From positions 10,664,001 to 10,728,000 of the forward strand of contig JAGUCH010000001.1 of the NCBI GenBank assembly GCA_019096065.1: a DNA stretch of 64,000 nucleotides. Direction: 5' to 3'. Each line of letters opens with the position of its first letter. The stretch's first letter is position 1. Source of the DNA: Paracyclopina nana (lineage: Eukaryota > Arthropoda > Copepoda > Cyclopoida > Cyclopettidae). The translations under genes were made by a program, and so were the position numbers. The notes beneath the pieces were generated by a model that was given only the letters and a program-made list of their open reading frames with translations, was not told where the DNA came from and did no database searches. Shown here one piece after another: positions 1 to 10,100 of this stretch.

Positions 1-422
1 CATCTTCGACAGTGGAGTTTCGCAGCAAACACTTGGAGCAGTTGCTATCCTTTTATCACCAAAAATTAATTAGTGATTTGGAAAAGTTTGGCTACTCCTC
101 TTCAATCTATGAACTTGACGCACTCAAACAAGATTTGGATGATTGCTGGATGTTTCTCTTCTCATCCGGATGCATGCATGTCCAGGTGAGGATATTTTTT
201 TGGAATACTAATATTGTATCCAAATCGAGACCTCTTCAGATGGAAAATGGGAACGTTGCTGCTGATTTCGATATGGACGAATTCGCAAAGGACGACGAAA
301 GCTACGATAAAGCGATGCAACATTGGGCTCAGCAGCAAATCGAGAGAGCCAAAGAAAATAAGCCTTTCCTGCGAAAAGTTCTCGATATTGTCAGAGAGGC
401 TGCGAGCAAAAATGTCATTTAG
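1..422 (+). CDS. CHK/ecdysteroid-kinase-like protein, C-terminal end (partial)
   Basis: This is the last part of a CHK kinase-like (EcKinase, DUF1679-type) protein; its kinase core lies upstream of the window. Family members are thought to phosphorylate small molecules such as ecdysteroids. The reading frame is open from base 3 and starts SSTVEFRSKHLEQLLSFYHQ, matching the family pattern FR..hL..LL..Y...L that follows the catalytic lobe. A 54-nt intron (186-239, CAG|GTGAGG ... TTCAG) is inferred. It is a multiple of three and has no in-frame stop, so the frame also reads through it, but the GT, the CTAAT branch-point-like motif and the pyrimidine-rich end look intronic. The last exon (240-422) is MENGNVAADFDMDEF to AASKNVI, stop TAG. 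AATAAA follows 13 bases after the stop. The rhodanese gene starts 186 bp downstream on the same strand. Family assignment is by remembered pattern, without alignment. Confidence 0.7.
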   Translation, partial: SSTVEFRSKHLEQLLSFYHQKLISDLEKFGYSSSIYELDALKQDLDDCWMFLFSSGCMHVQVRIFFWNTNIVSKSRPLQMENGNVAADFDMDEFAKDDESYDKAMQHWAQQQIERAKENKPFLRKVLDIVREAASKNVI

Positions 423-435
423 TCTGGCACGATCA

Positions 436-441
436 AATAAA
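436..441 (+). terminator. AATAAA poly(A) signal of the CHK-kinase-like gene
   Basis: A canonical AATAAA lies just after the TAG stop at 420-422, giving a very short 3' UTR. It fits the compact arrangement of the first 2.4 kb. Confidence 0.6.
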
Positions 442-608
442 CCCCAACTCGTAAAGTACATTTCCGCCACAGTGAGCAGCGGCCGAGTACGTGAATGGTT
501 GTGATTATAATTCTGGTTTAGCACAAAGAACTCGAATTTTGACAAAGGAAGCGCAAATCTCATATAAGTCGTTGCGTTAGAATTTTGGTTGTCACTTGCT
601 TTTTAACT

Positions 609-1440
609 ATGTGTTCGACAACACGCCTATTATTTATTTTCGGTGTATTTATTACCCTTCTGTCCGAGGGCTACTCGGAAGGCATCAGAGCTGAGGATTT
701 GAAGCAAGTCCAGGATCAGGTGCAAATCGTCGATTTTAGAGGCGAGTATCAGCATGAGCTCAATGGGTACATTGAAGGCAGCATTCTCGTGCCCGATGTG
801 CTTGATGAGCAAACGGAAAATACCATAAGGTGAGAAAAAGGTTGTGCGAGTTTCGTCCAAATGTTCCGCTAAATAAATCTGACTCTCTCTTTGAAGGAAT
901 CTCACCAGCATTGAAGTCGTTTACGCTGTGGAAGGAAAAGAAGCTGCCAATGAAGCTGAAGAGACATTAAGGAAGCTTGGCATCAATAACTTCAAATGTT
1001 TCTACGATGGCATTGACAGCTGGGCTAAAATCGGAGGAAAAGTCGAATATCCTCGTTTCATCAAGTTTGACGCTTTGAATGAGTCCTTGAGGAGGAAATC
1101 CATCCTTTTGATAGATGTCAGGAACCGAACTGAGTTGGTTGAGGTTGGACAAATTCCAGGCTCCGTCTGCTTGCCACTCCACGAAGTCGATCTCGCATTC
1201 GAGCTGACAAACGAGCAGTTTGTGGAGCGCTATGGATTCCCAAGGCCTAGCAAGGATGTCACTAATGTCGTTTTGACCTGCAGATCCGGAAAGCGAGTTT
1301 TGGTGGCCGACAGCATTCTCAAGAGCAAGGGCTACAACCGTTTGAGGATTTATTCCGGAAGCTTCAAAGACTGGGTGAAAAAGGAGGGTGAAGTCATCAC
1401 TGGAGATTTTGATTTGGATTACGAAATCTTGACCAAATAA
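609..1440 (+). CDS. Secreted tandem rhodanese-domain protein (thiosulfate sulfurtransferase-like, 254 aa)
   Basis: There are two exons, 609-829 and 897-1440, separated by a 67-nt intron (AG|GTGAGA ... TTGAAG). The start is the ATG at 609; an upstream in-frame TTG is ignored. Residues 1-25 are a hydrophobic signal-peptide-like segment (LLFIFGVFITLL), which suggests entry into the secretory pathway. Two rhodanese folds follow. The first (about 26-120) has the DFR.EY motif of the fold (VQIVDFRGEYQHEL), but the active-site loop reads VVYAVEGKEA with Ala84 where Cys is expected, so it should be inactive. The second (about 125-245) keeps LIDVRNRTEL and the catalytic loop TCRSGKR with Cys202. It resembles arthropod Hsp67B2-like sulfurtransferases, which transfer sulfane sulfur via a cysteine persulfide; the signal peptide is unusual for these. 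The TAA stop lies inside an AATAAA shared in space with the convergent MORN gene. Confidence 0.85.
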
Positions 1441-1448
1441 ACTTTATT
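1436..1448. terminator. Interlocked bidirectional poly(A) signals overlapping two stop codons
   Basis: AATAAA on the + strand at 1436-1441 contains the rhodanese TAA stop (1438-1440). TTTATT at 1443-1448 is AATAAA on the - strand and contains the MORN gene TAA stop (1446-1444). The two convergent coding sequences are 3 bp apart, so each 3' UTR must lie within the other gene's last exon. Confidence 0.75.
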
Positions 1449-2175
1449 TGCCGGCATCCTTTTCTTTGACAGTGGTAAAGTTCACCAGTTTGTCTTCTTT
1501 CCAGTTCTCTTCGCGGTGCTCTCCGTCAGTTTTCTTGAGGAATCCAGGCCCGTGCCTTTGATTGTTGGCGTATGCGCCCTCAAAAACGTCTCCATTTCCA
1601 AACCGATAGATTCCCTTGCCTTGCTTCACCCCATCGACCCACTCTCCTTCATACCTTCAATCGTGACAATAATTTTTGTGTGTGCAAAAAAAGGGGATTA
1701 GCAAAGATACGCACTGCCCACCATTTTCTTTATAGGTGTAGACGCCTTTTCCGTGTCGTTTCCCTTCTTTCCACTCTCCGTTGTAAACGTCTCCATTGCC
1801 ATACGTATACTTGCCTTTGCCATGCTTCAAATCGTTCTCGTACTGACCATCATACTTGGATCCCGTTTCCTGTCCACGCAGATATTAAACATTCAGGGCA
1901 ATAACTCACAACTACTTTATTCGGACCTTTGAAAAATAGGAGCCTTTTCCGTGTCTGAGCCCATTCAAGAATTCCCCCTCGTATTTATCACCTTGCCTCC
2001 ATCTCATAAGGCCACGGCCATCGGCCTTCTTGTCCTTGAAGTCTCCCTCGTAGATCTGCCTTTCCAGCTCATCATTGCCCGGAAACTCGAGACAGCCTTG
2101 ACCATTTGGGACATTTGCATCGTCCACGCAGCCTTCGTAGCGGCCTTCCGGAAACCTCAGTACAACCTCAGGCAT
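1444..2175 (-). CDS. MORN-repeat protein, RSPH1-like (204 aa)
   Basis: There are three coding exons on the minus strand: 2175-1927, 1869-1715 and 1654-1444. They are separated by introns of 57 nt (AAG|GTCCGA) and 60 nt (CA|GTGCGT ... GAAG). The splices restore continuous MORN repeats: ...HGKGSYFSK|ETGSKYDGQY..., then ...KENGG(Q)YEGEWVDG.... About six to seven repeats of roughly 23 residues (YxGxWxxGxxHGxGxY) fill most of the protein, ending in a short charged tail (VKEKDAGK). MORN repeats bind lipids or act as scaffolds. The GxY-ETGSKY spacing recalls radial-spoke head protein 1 of cilia, but a general MORN scaffold cannot be excluded. I chose the ATG at 2175 because the codon at the upstream end of the frame is GTG. 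A strong GTAAGT donor at 2248 and a CAG acceptor at 2189 indicate an additional 60-nt intron in the 5' UTR. Confidence 0.8.
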
Positions 2176-2188
2176 TTTTGTGCTCACC

Positions 2189-2401
2189 CTGAAGAATGTT
2201 AGAATCTTGACATGGAGGAATGTGAAATACTAGATCATTTGCACTTACCTTCTTGCGTGGAAGAGATAACAAGGCCAACGAAAGGCCTTGATGCGATAAT
2301 ACTGGTGGTGGAGAAAAAATGACCTTTTGATATGAACTAATGATGTTTGCTTCGGACGTATGCACTGCTGCTAGCTCGATGCGAGAGCTTTCGCATTGCA
2401 C
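2189..2401 (-). other. Probable 5' UTR exon and intron of the MORN gene
   Basis: On the minus strand a leader exon ending GAAG at 2249 is followed by a consensus GTAAGT donor and a 60-nt intron ending ATTCTTCAG at 2189. The next exon runs GGTGAGCAC into the ATG at 2175. An upstream ATG at 2401 opens a frame that stops just after the main ATG, so it would act as an overlapping uORF. The transcription start is not resolved. Confidence 0.4.
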
Positions 2402-5400
2402 TCCTTAAGTCTCAATTCCAATTAGAGGTGGACCGACAAGCGCTAACTTGGCAAAGCTTTGAGCTAGTAAAGAACAGGTGCTGCTCAGGCGCAGGAGAAA
2501 TATTGTCATTGCAGTAATATTCTTTTTTCCTTGCGTTCACAGCATTGTGATTATAAGACGAGGCCCGTGACACCAAAACTCTGTAGATATCAAAAGTTTA
2601 AATGTTTTCCGTGGTGCTGCGCTGGATCTATCTCTATTTTGCAAGTTATTTTTGAGCGTAGCTTGAAGGGATAAAAGAGCTCGCGAGCTTTCCACCTTGT
2701 TGAGCAAAATCGTGTAGTATGCACAACATGTGCGCATTTGAATGATACTTAATAATTCAGCGAAAACTGTTCACAATTTCCTTTTTTGTGCCACTCAGCT
2801 ATCACTTTTAACTTTTGCATACAAATGTAGCGACACTTTGCTAGTTTTATAACCCAAATGTGACGCAGTTGCATTTCAGAAGTGTAGATAATTTTTAATT
2901 TATGTAAAAAGTTCCTAGACTAAGCGGTTAGTCAGGTATCTGATAATAAGGAAAAAATTATCTTTTATGCGGCCACTGGCTTAGCTCAGTCTCATAACCA
3001 CGTTGTTAACCAATGCACACGATGGCTAATTTATTTAAGCGACTAGACCACAACCAATTCTCCCAAAAAAAACCTAATAAATATCTATGCGTATCTACAA
3101 ACGAAAAAAAATTCTTTCTATGACAAAAATCATTTTTCATGTACTTGTTGAATTGTCGGTAATTATACAATTACCAACTATCTAGACGGAAAAAAGATAG
3201 TTCGACGCAATTACTTCATGATTACAACGAACCCGCAAAGATATTAAAACGACGACTTCGACCGACGACGAGCTATGATAGTGCCATTTCCGTTATCCCC
3301 AAATTGTTGCTTTGAGCCGAACGTTGGCGGATTTTGGGGTCGAGCTCCAGATGCCCAAAATGCGGAAGTTCCCGAAAATTGACGCGCTATTTCATTTACT
3401 TGACCAGATATAGAGGCGTCATTTGCGTGAATAATAGTAATGCTATGCCTAATTGAAGAATGGCAGTTCTTCCTCACAATGATCTTTTGGCAATGGAAGA
3501 TCGCAATGGCTGAGCTCACACGAATAACAATATAGAGAGGGTGCGTTTTCGAAGCTAATTCCGCGTCCCCCCCTGTAAAGATCTCTCACAACCTCGCCGA
3601 GGGCAATTCCTGGTTCATAGACCTTTTTTGACTGCCCTGATGCACACTGGTCAATCTTCCCGTTGCTTTTCAGCGTCCCCAAGTCAGTAGCAGCAGGCAA
3701 AATTATTCTAACTTTGGCTGCCTCAAGGACAATTTTAAGCTGATGAGGCGGCCAACTGATGATTGATGGGTGGAAGCAAAAAGAAATTTTTTCTTGTTAA
3801 GCAAAAGAGGGCAAAAAGGCAGGGAAACGAGTGAAATTGAAAATATTGGCACATTGCTGGACGACTGCTATTGTGCATGTGCCACCCATAAAAGCTCTTA
3901 TCAGGGGGGATAAAAATAGGTGAAGCAAAAGAGTTCCGATTTGGAAATAGCAGTTTTGCTCCATTAAACTTTTTTCCACGGTGCGCTTGGGCACCACCAC
4001 AACCGATCCTGTCTTCGGGCCAACAGATTGGCACAACGGCCAAAAAGTTGCCTTTTAGGCCCCAATTAACTTTTTTGGAAAATGATCAAATTCTCCTCCA
4101 CTCCTGCTGCTAGGATCATGCTACGTTGCCCACAAAAAAAAGATATCCTTACTTGGCCGAGTTCACCTTTTTCAACTCGCGCCGTTGTTGGCTTTGCATT
4201 TTCCGTGGCCTGAGAAGGATTAATCAAATAGAAGGGATTTTGCAAAGTCAAAAATAAATATTGTACCTTCTAGGGAATTTAGGTGGAAAGAGGAAACTAC
4301 GTCACAAAAAAAGAAGCCCATTTCGTGATCAATCTGTGAATCGATGGGTGCCAAAATCACTCTGGACGTCCTATATGTCTTAGTAGGCCTTCACATGGCC
4401 AATTGTTTGGTCACGCCCAATTGACTCCATCAGCTGGAATGCAGTTGGGGATTTTTAGGCCAAAAAGGGCTCAATATGCCCATAAATGCTGCTTGCTTCG
4501 CTCGCCGTTTAGCACGGTGGCATGGAAATGACCGTTTGCTGCATATACGCTATTGCTCATCCGGTTTACGCTATCTCCCAAAGTCCATTCCTGTTGACCT
4601 TATATGCATTCGTATATAATAATAACATGAGCCGTTCATTTACTATACTCGCGCAACATTACATACAGTATGTCAACTTCGCTGTGACTAATCACATTTC
4701 GAGCCACACGACCGTACATCTCCAATCATTAATCGATGATTACAGCCATTCCATATCTATTGTGCGTAAATGGCCCCATCTCAATCTACTGCACAGATGG
4801 AGAAGAGGCTCGATTTCATGTACGTTCTTCCTCCTTAGCTTTGGGATTTCACAGCTCTCGAGTGCAAGCTGCAAGTGCACCATTTTGGACCCGCCAGCAT
4901 CTGGAAGTGACACTTTTTAGGCACGTCTTTTGGGCCGCAAATTTAGATGCGCACCCTGTTTGTTTTTCGAAAAGTTAGGTCAAGGCAGTTTGGCTTTGGT
5001 CAAGCAGTAGGCGGAAATCAACCAATATGGTTTGCGGCCAAATACACTACGTGTCACATTTGAGGAACAACTGTTTACGTCCGTTCGCGCCAATTCCAAA
5101 TGCCTGCAATTACCTCCAATTGCTCCATTCAAATTTGCGTGCTCGCAACGTATCAACAATCATTAATCGGCCAAGTCTGACGGATGTCTGTCCGCGTGAA
5201 TAAAGGTGACATTTCGGATGACAATTCGCTCTATTTCGGGAACTGATATGCGCCATAAAAGTTGTTGTTTGAATTTAGTAGTTGATGCGCGCGGATCATT
5301 GAATCCAGTTTTATGAATGAAACCGATTCAGGAAGAAGACGGCAACAACGTAGCCCGAGGCCTGGATCCAAAAGATCCGTTTCATTACAGCGAACGGCAA

Positions 5401-5985
5401 AAAAGATGGGCGTTCAGGTACACGCTAGTCGGTCCATATGCTGTGAAGTGGCGTAACTTGGCCACCCTCGGGCAATCTACGAAAGATCACCCAGTATATC
5501 CTTCCTACTTGCATGCGCGAGACAGGCTGGCTCCCAAATGATACACCACCGAGCATAGTACATTGGGCAAATATGCCCTCTTTTTAAGGCAGCTCAACAA
5601 CTCCCTTTTTCGCTCCGTTTCCCGCCGAGTCCTTTTTTTCGGGGGGCCGTTTTGGGTACAGTCAGCCCGGCTGCATTTCCGTACGAAAACGGTGCCAGGT
5701 CAGCCCAAACCAAGGTCAGCGAGATTGCGCAACTCGAGCTCCCAAGCAATCCCAAAGGGGCCGCGTTCTACAAAATCATTTTGATGATTGGCTGGGTCTT
5801 TTTGCGTCAAACCGCATCGATACATTTCCGTGAGCGGAGAAGGGTTCGCGATTCCCTGAGAACGAAAATGCCGGCCAAGACACAAAAAAATGGCATCTTG
5901 AGAATGAGGAAAATGTACGCATCCTGAGTCGTTGGAGCAACAGCCGATTTTGACCATAATGACGGAACAAGAGCGCGTAGCGTTA
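2402..5985. other. Gene-poor intergenic stretch
   Basis: AT-rich sequence between the MORN gene and the promoter of the GC-rich secreted-protein gene. Apart from one weak exon candidate at 3449-3739 I see no coding region, RNA gene or TIR element. From about 5300 the sequence becomes more GC-rich as it approaches the 6.1-kb promoter. The motif AGTGGCGTAAC occurs at about 5450 and again near 6051. Confidence 0.5.
3449..3739 (-). CDS. Weak candidate terminal exon of an unrecognised gene
   Basis: From a possible acceptor (TCATCAG at 3740) the frame is open for 96 residues to a TAG stop. It begins LKIVLEAAKVRIILPAATDL and ends with a cysteine-rich tail, LYCYSCELSHCDLPLPKDHC. The amino-acid composition looks protein-like and GC content is above the surroundings. 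I find no preceding exon with a nearby GTRAGT donor and do not recognise the family. The C..C...C....C spacing faintly recalls small Ly6-type proteins, but the number of cysteines is too low to claim it. A GTGAGC donor at about 3519 could end the exon earlier. Treat as unproven. Confidence 0.22.
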   Translation of the reverse strand, partial: LKIVLEAAKVRIILPAATDLGTLKSNGKIDQCASGQSKKVYEPGIALGEVVRDLYRGGRGISFENAPSLYCYSCELSHCDLPLPKDHCEEELPFFN

Positions 5986-6044
5986 CACGTGCGCACTACG
6001 AGCCCGGCAACAGGTACGACGTACGCATGGCGGGCAACCACGTG
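5986..6044. promoter_or_regulatory. Two CACGTG E-boxes upstream of the TATA box
   Basis: CACGTG occurs at 5986-5991 and 6039-6044, 100 and 47 bp before the TATA box at 6091. This palindrome is a binding core for bHLH and bHLH-PAS factors. The same motif is clustered upstream of the Pvf-like gene at the other end of the window. Confidence 0.4.
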
Positions 6045-6090
6045 GTCCGAAAGTGGCGTAACGCAGTGTTGCCCTCCGCCGGCCTTTGAC

Positions 6091-6128
6091 TATAAAATGG
6101 CCCCGATTCGATGACACGATGTTCATTC
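6091..6128 (+). promoter_or_regulatory. TATA box and Initiator
   Basis: TATAAAA at 6091-6097 is followed by TCATTC at 6123-6128, matching the arthropod Initiator TCAKTY. The TATA box starts 34 bp before the predicted +1 A at 6125. The arrangement points toward the gene whose 5' UTR intron is at 6171-6246. A strong TATA promoter fits an abundantly or tissue-specifically expressed secreted protein. Confidence 0.6.
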
Positions 6129-6261
6129 GCCTCCTTTCAATCCTCACGTTACTTGGTCCAATTCGCATAGGTAAATAGAGTGGATAAAGTGAAGTGATTT
6201 CCGCCGCAGAGTGATGCGTCAACGCCTTCCTTTTGATATTTTGCAGCAGCCTCCATTCATC

Positions 6262-6849
6262 ATGAACGGATTCGCCACCCTCGCCTTCTTCGCCCTGGCC
6301 TTGGCCTCCGCCAACGCCTTCTACACCGGCGGAGCCTTCACCCTCGGCGCCCTCACCCTGAACGGAGGCACCGCGCTGGCCCTGACCGCCGGCTCGACCG
6401 CGGCCTTCCTCACCACCGCCGGCATCGTGGCCGCCGGCATCGCCCTCGTCGGCGCCGCCGTCGTGAAGGCCGCCATCATCTACAACGTGGTGGACTACCG
6501 CAGGAAGAGGGACGTGAACGACGGCCCCATCGAGGCTCTGCAGAAGATCGACGAGTACTTCGCCACCATCGCCGCCATGGACGTGGACGACTGCGGCAAG
6601 CTCCTCGTCTGCCAGCTCGAGACCGTGTCCGCCGCCGAGAGGACCCCCGAGGAGAACCTCATCTCCACCCTCTTCGGCGAGAGCTCCACCATCGACCCCG
6701 CCTCGGCCAAGGCCGAGTACGACCTCGCCGCCTACCTCGGCCAAGCCACCGGCTCCAAGATCGCCTGCGCCCGCAGATACCCCCTCTGCCCGCTCGACCG
6801 CAAGACCATTTCCCAGGCCTTGGCCAAGATGGCCCGCATCCAGCAGTAA
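6262..6849 (+). CDS. Secreted four-cysteine protein with furin site, DM4/12-like (195 aa)
   Basis: The coding region is one exon starting at ATG 6262. A 5' UTR exon (about 6125-6170) is joined by a 76-nt intron (ATAG|GTAAAT ... TTTTGCAG, 6171-6246). Residues 1-19 form a signal peptide (MNGFATLAFFALALASANA). Residues 20-75 are a Gly/Ala/Thr-rich hydrophobic segment, followed by a furin-type motif RRKR (80-83), so a mature domain of about 112 residues is predicted. That domain has four cysteines (111, 117, 169, 176) in the pattern DDCGKLLVC ... AEYDLAAYLG ... C...YPLCP. This is reminiscent of the arthropod DM4/12 family (Y..A...G....C...Y..CP), though that assignment is tentative. The gene is far more GC-rich than its surroundings, with G or C at most third positions, which suggests strong codon bias and high expression. 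Molecular function is unknown to me. An ATG at 6120 opens an unrelated frame and was not used. Confidence 0.75.
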   Translation: MNGFATLAFFALALASANAFYTGGAFTLGALTLNGGTALALTAGSTAAFLTTAGIVAAGIALVGAAVVKAAIIYNVVDYRRKRDVNDGPIEALQKIDEYFATIAAMDVDDCGKLLVCQLETVSAAERTPEENLISTLFGESSTIDPASAKAEYDLAAYLGQATGSKIACARRYPLCPLDRKTISQALAKMARIQQ

Positions 6850-7086
6850 ACCGGTCATCTTGCTCGCCACTTCCTACTTACGACTTGTTACGATGTTATT
6901 TATTTTTGCTGCCACATTTCGTACCTAGCTAGTCAATCTGGGAATTGCTGAGCAATTTGCGATGATCTTCCGCTAGAGATCGGCGCGAACACCCCGTCAA
7001 CCCCACAACTCACGTTCGCGGCCCTTTATTGTTGAATTTACCCATCAGTACCTACTACTATACCACTACACTACCCATTATCCCGC

Positions 7087-7092
7087 AATAAA
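7087..7092 (+). terminator. AATAAA poly(A) signal of the secreted-protein gene
   Basis: AATAAA lies 237 bp after the TAA stop at 6849. The 3' UTR returns to ordinary base composition. Confidence 0.55.
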
Positions 7093-7109
7093 CGCCGACT
7101 ATTTAAGAC

Positions 7110-10100
7110 TACCCATTGCTAACTTATATTGGGAGCCAGGAAGGGAATCGTGGCCGAGTAAAATTTAGGAAGTGGGCCGGTCGATGCGGCGGTCAGCTAA
7201 ACCTGCGACCAGGAAGTGGCCAAGAAAACTGGTTTCAACGGCCAACACCCAACAGCGACTTTGCTTGATTTCATCAGCTAGATTCCGCCGACTCGTTTGT
7301 GCATTGTGCTCGCGAGGTTGCGCCAAGAAGGAACCTACCCTTTACTGCTGCTCTGGATTTGGCTTTGGAAAGGACGTCATAATCATCACCATTTATCTAA
7401 AATTACTGAAGGCCCCTAGGCCGCATTAAGCCTTACTTAGGGATCAAAGTCTGATCCTTGGAGGATTTGTTGCGGACTTTCCAGACTCCCCCGCTAAATC
7501 ACTTGGCAACAAAAGTCAGCTCCCCAAATACTGTGCAACGAATAAATTCACGGATGGCCTTCATGGAAATGCAGCTTACACTTTTCTTGCTGCTATAAAG
7601 AGGAGCGCGCTTAGCCGTTTTGCCATCTGCTTCTACAGCCATTTTTCAGCCCATGAGCAAAGAACACGGGTGGAACGTAGTCGTTCTTCCCCCATTACCA
7701 TATGAAACCCATTACGAACCAATTTAGCAAAAAAAGCAGCAGCGTGAGTGCAAAACAATATTAAACATTCCGAAAGAATGCAACGCGTATTCATGCTCTT
7801 CCCCATGCACATGTTCCATACAGCTAGTATAGTAGTACATCATTTTCTTTGGTTCGTCAGGGGTAACAAACAAAAGAATAAGTGGCTTCTTCAGCGAAAA
7901 GACCCTTAAGTGCCAGAAGACCTCTCGCAAGCTTTGGCGAAAGCAGCAGCAGCAGAAAAACCGGTAAATGTGCCATTATAACTAAAAGCATGAAGGAGTG
8001 GAGAAGAAGGCAAATAATAAGGGGAGAAAGGCTCAACAATTGTAAAATGAATGGAGTTGCTAATTGAATTTTTGCTCAGGTCGCTCGCCACCAAGCCAGC
8101 AGAGTGAAAGTTGGCAGAAAGAAAAATGGCTGATTTCTCGGGCCTAGATGATGACAAAGGTCGATTAGCCACCATAAAAGGTGACCTTTTGTGTCGTTCT
8201 TTGCATTTTTTCTAGACTAGATAGAATACCACCGCCACGACTGCTACCACCAAAAAAGTGCTGACAGCAAGGAATCCCAACTTTTTCTTGCCAAAAATGC
8301 CGCCTCGGAAAGCGAGTACAAATTCCACTTTTTCCTCAAATAATCCTACCACTGCGATAGCATTATTGATCACTCGGATCTTTGCACCTTTTGGAAGTGG
8401 AGCAATTGCAGAGGGGACACATTTTATGCTTTTGTAGAAATGGGATCGCACCCACTCTCCAAATTGTTTATTGCCAATATTATGTTTTCACCTGAATGAT
8501 TTATTTTGTTGACACAACAGTCTCAAAATACATTTACCCTCCTCAGCCACTTTTCGCTTAGAAAACTTATGATGCAGTGCATACAGGTAAAAAGGTTTAC
8601 GGTCTATTGGCAGAATATTGATCTTCCTTGGTTGTCATCTCCTAATGAATGCCCCGGGGCAGTGAAGCAAACTGGAGCGTGCTGGCCAAAGTGCATAAAA
8701 TCTGCACACCATCCTCCTCTAGTATATTACCAGCAGCAGATGGTAAGCTACTTCGAGGGGCTGTAATTACCATCACCATAGATGCAAAGTAGCTTTCACT
8801 TGCAAACAATGGAACAATGCTCTTTTCCAGCCTTGTCTTAGAAACTGTGGCGAAAATCCTGCGGCTGCTCATTCACCAACAGCAGTATTTTAAGGTATTA
8901 TTACAGATGCATAAATTGTATGCTTTAAGGCTTTGGTGGGGAACTCTTGTGTTTGCCTTGGGACTTAGATAGAGAGAGAGCTTTCACTTAGTGAAAGTAC
9001 CAAACTAATTTTCACCCGTTTTTTCTCACCTTAAATGTCACTTTGGCCATTTAAAGAAAGAAAAGAGTACTCTTGATTGATGACGAAGGCCATAATGTTT
9101 TTCTTATGCATCATGCATTTTTGCAATGGTTGCATTATATTATTTGCAAGGCCATTACTTTGAGTGTTGTTGGAAGGTTGGTGGTGTATCGATATTCAAT
9201 TATGGGACTGCGAGGGTGCAGCGGTACAGTGATGCTCCATTTCCATAATCCAGTGGAAAAATAATTTTGCAAAAAAGTTTCTGCCACAAGCAAAGTTCAA
9301 AACGAGGCTGTAGTATGGCAATCTATCCGGGCTTTTGAGTAAACTTTGCAATGATACTTGAGGCCAACTTGGTTTTCAGCAATGTGTCAACATCAAAGTT
9401 TCAGTTTTGCAGATTTCTCAGCTGAGAAGAGCACAACGACAAAAGGGGAGAGCAGCAGCCACAAATACTTGAAGATGGCGGCGGTCAGTTCATTTGTCAT
9501 GCAGGAATTGCATCATCTTGTTTTCTCCTTTAGACAAAAGCCTTTTGCTTGGCCGCCATTCTTATCGGGCCGTCGTCAAAGACCATCAATCTTCGCTGTT
9601 CCAGTGTATGCTCGTAGGTAAAACTGAGCTCTTTGGGTGCGGCCATGTTGCTACTTCAATCATGATGGTACCAATTCACTTTACTTGCACGTATGTGCTC
9701 CTTTTACTCGTGCTTTAGTGACACACACACTCAGCTGCTTTCGCGAATGCTATCACTTTTCTAAAAGCCTTCTTGCTGTTGTGGTCTTTCCTTGTAGCAT
9801 GCTGTTGTTACTCCGCGACATGCAAAACCAATCATTCCATTAGAAAAATGGATCTTGAGGAAATGGTGGACAAAGGATTCAGCCTCACCAACCGACGACT
9901 GTTGATGGTCATTAGGGCTTTCGCCACCTTTTCACCTAATACTGAATATTGGACATAGCTAGATGTTGGCAGCCGCACAATCGGTCAACCATGCAAAACA
10001 AAAGAGGTCATTTTTCATGCGCGGCTTTCACTTTTCAAAATGATGGGAGGAAAAAGGGGAAAAATTGCCGGTACTGCTTGAACCATGCTGACGCACGCGT

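Noticed and set aside
1912..1960. Possible frameshift in the MORN gene (a stronger GTGAGT donor lies beyond an in-frame TAG)
   Set aside because: Using the AAG|GTCCGA donor restores the MORN spacing exactly without invoking an error.
5317..5541. 74-codon ATG frame upstream of the GC-rich gene
   Set aside because: Has an ATG and moderate GC, but no similarity, Kozak or splice support; more likely upstream flank of the promoter.
5983..6870. 295-codon minus-strand frame over the secreted-protein gene
   Set aside because: It is the antisense shadow of the GC-rich coding region, with Gly/Glu-rich low complexity produced by the biased codons.
8212..8451. Minus-strand frame ending in a hydrophobic, tail-anchor-like stretch (LGFLAVSTFLVVAVVAVVFYLV)
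   Set aside because: The hydrophobic end is suggestive, but there is no ATG, no in-frame acceptor (the CAG at 8492 leads into a TGA) and no upstream exon.
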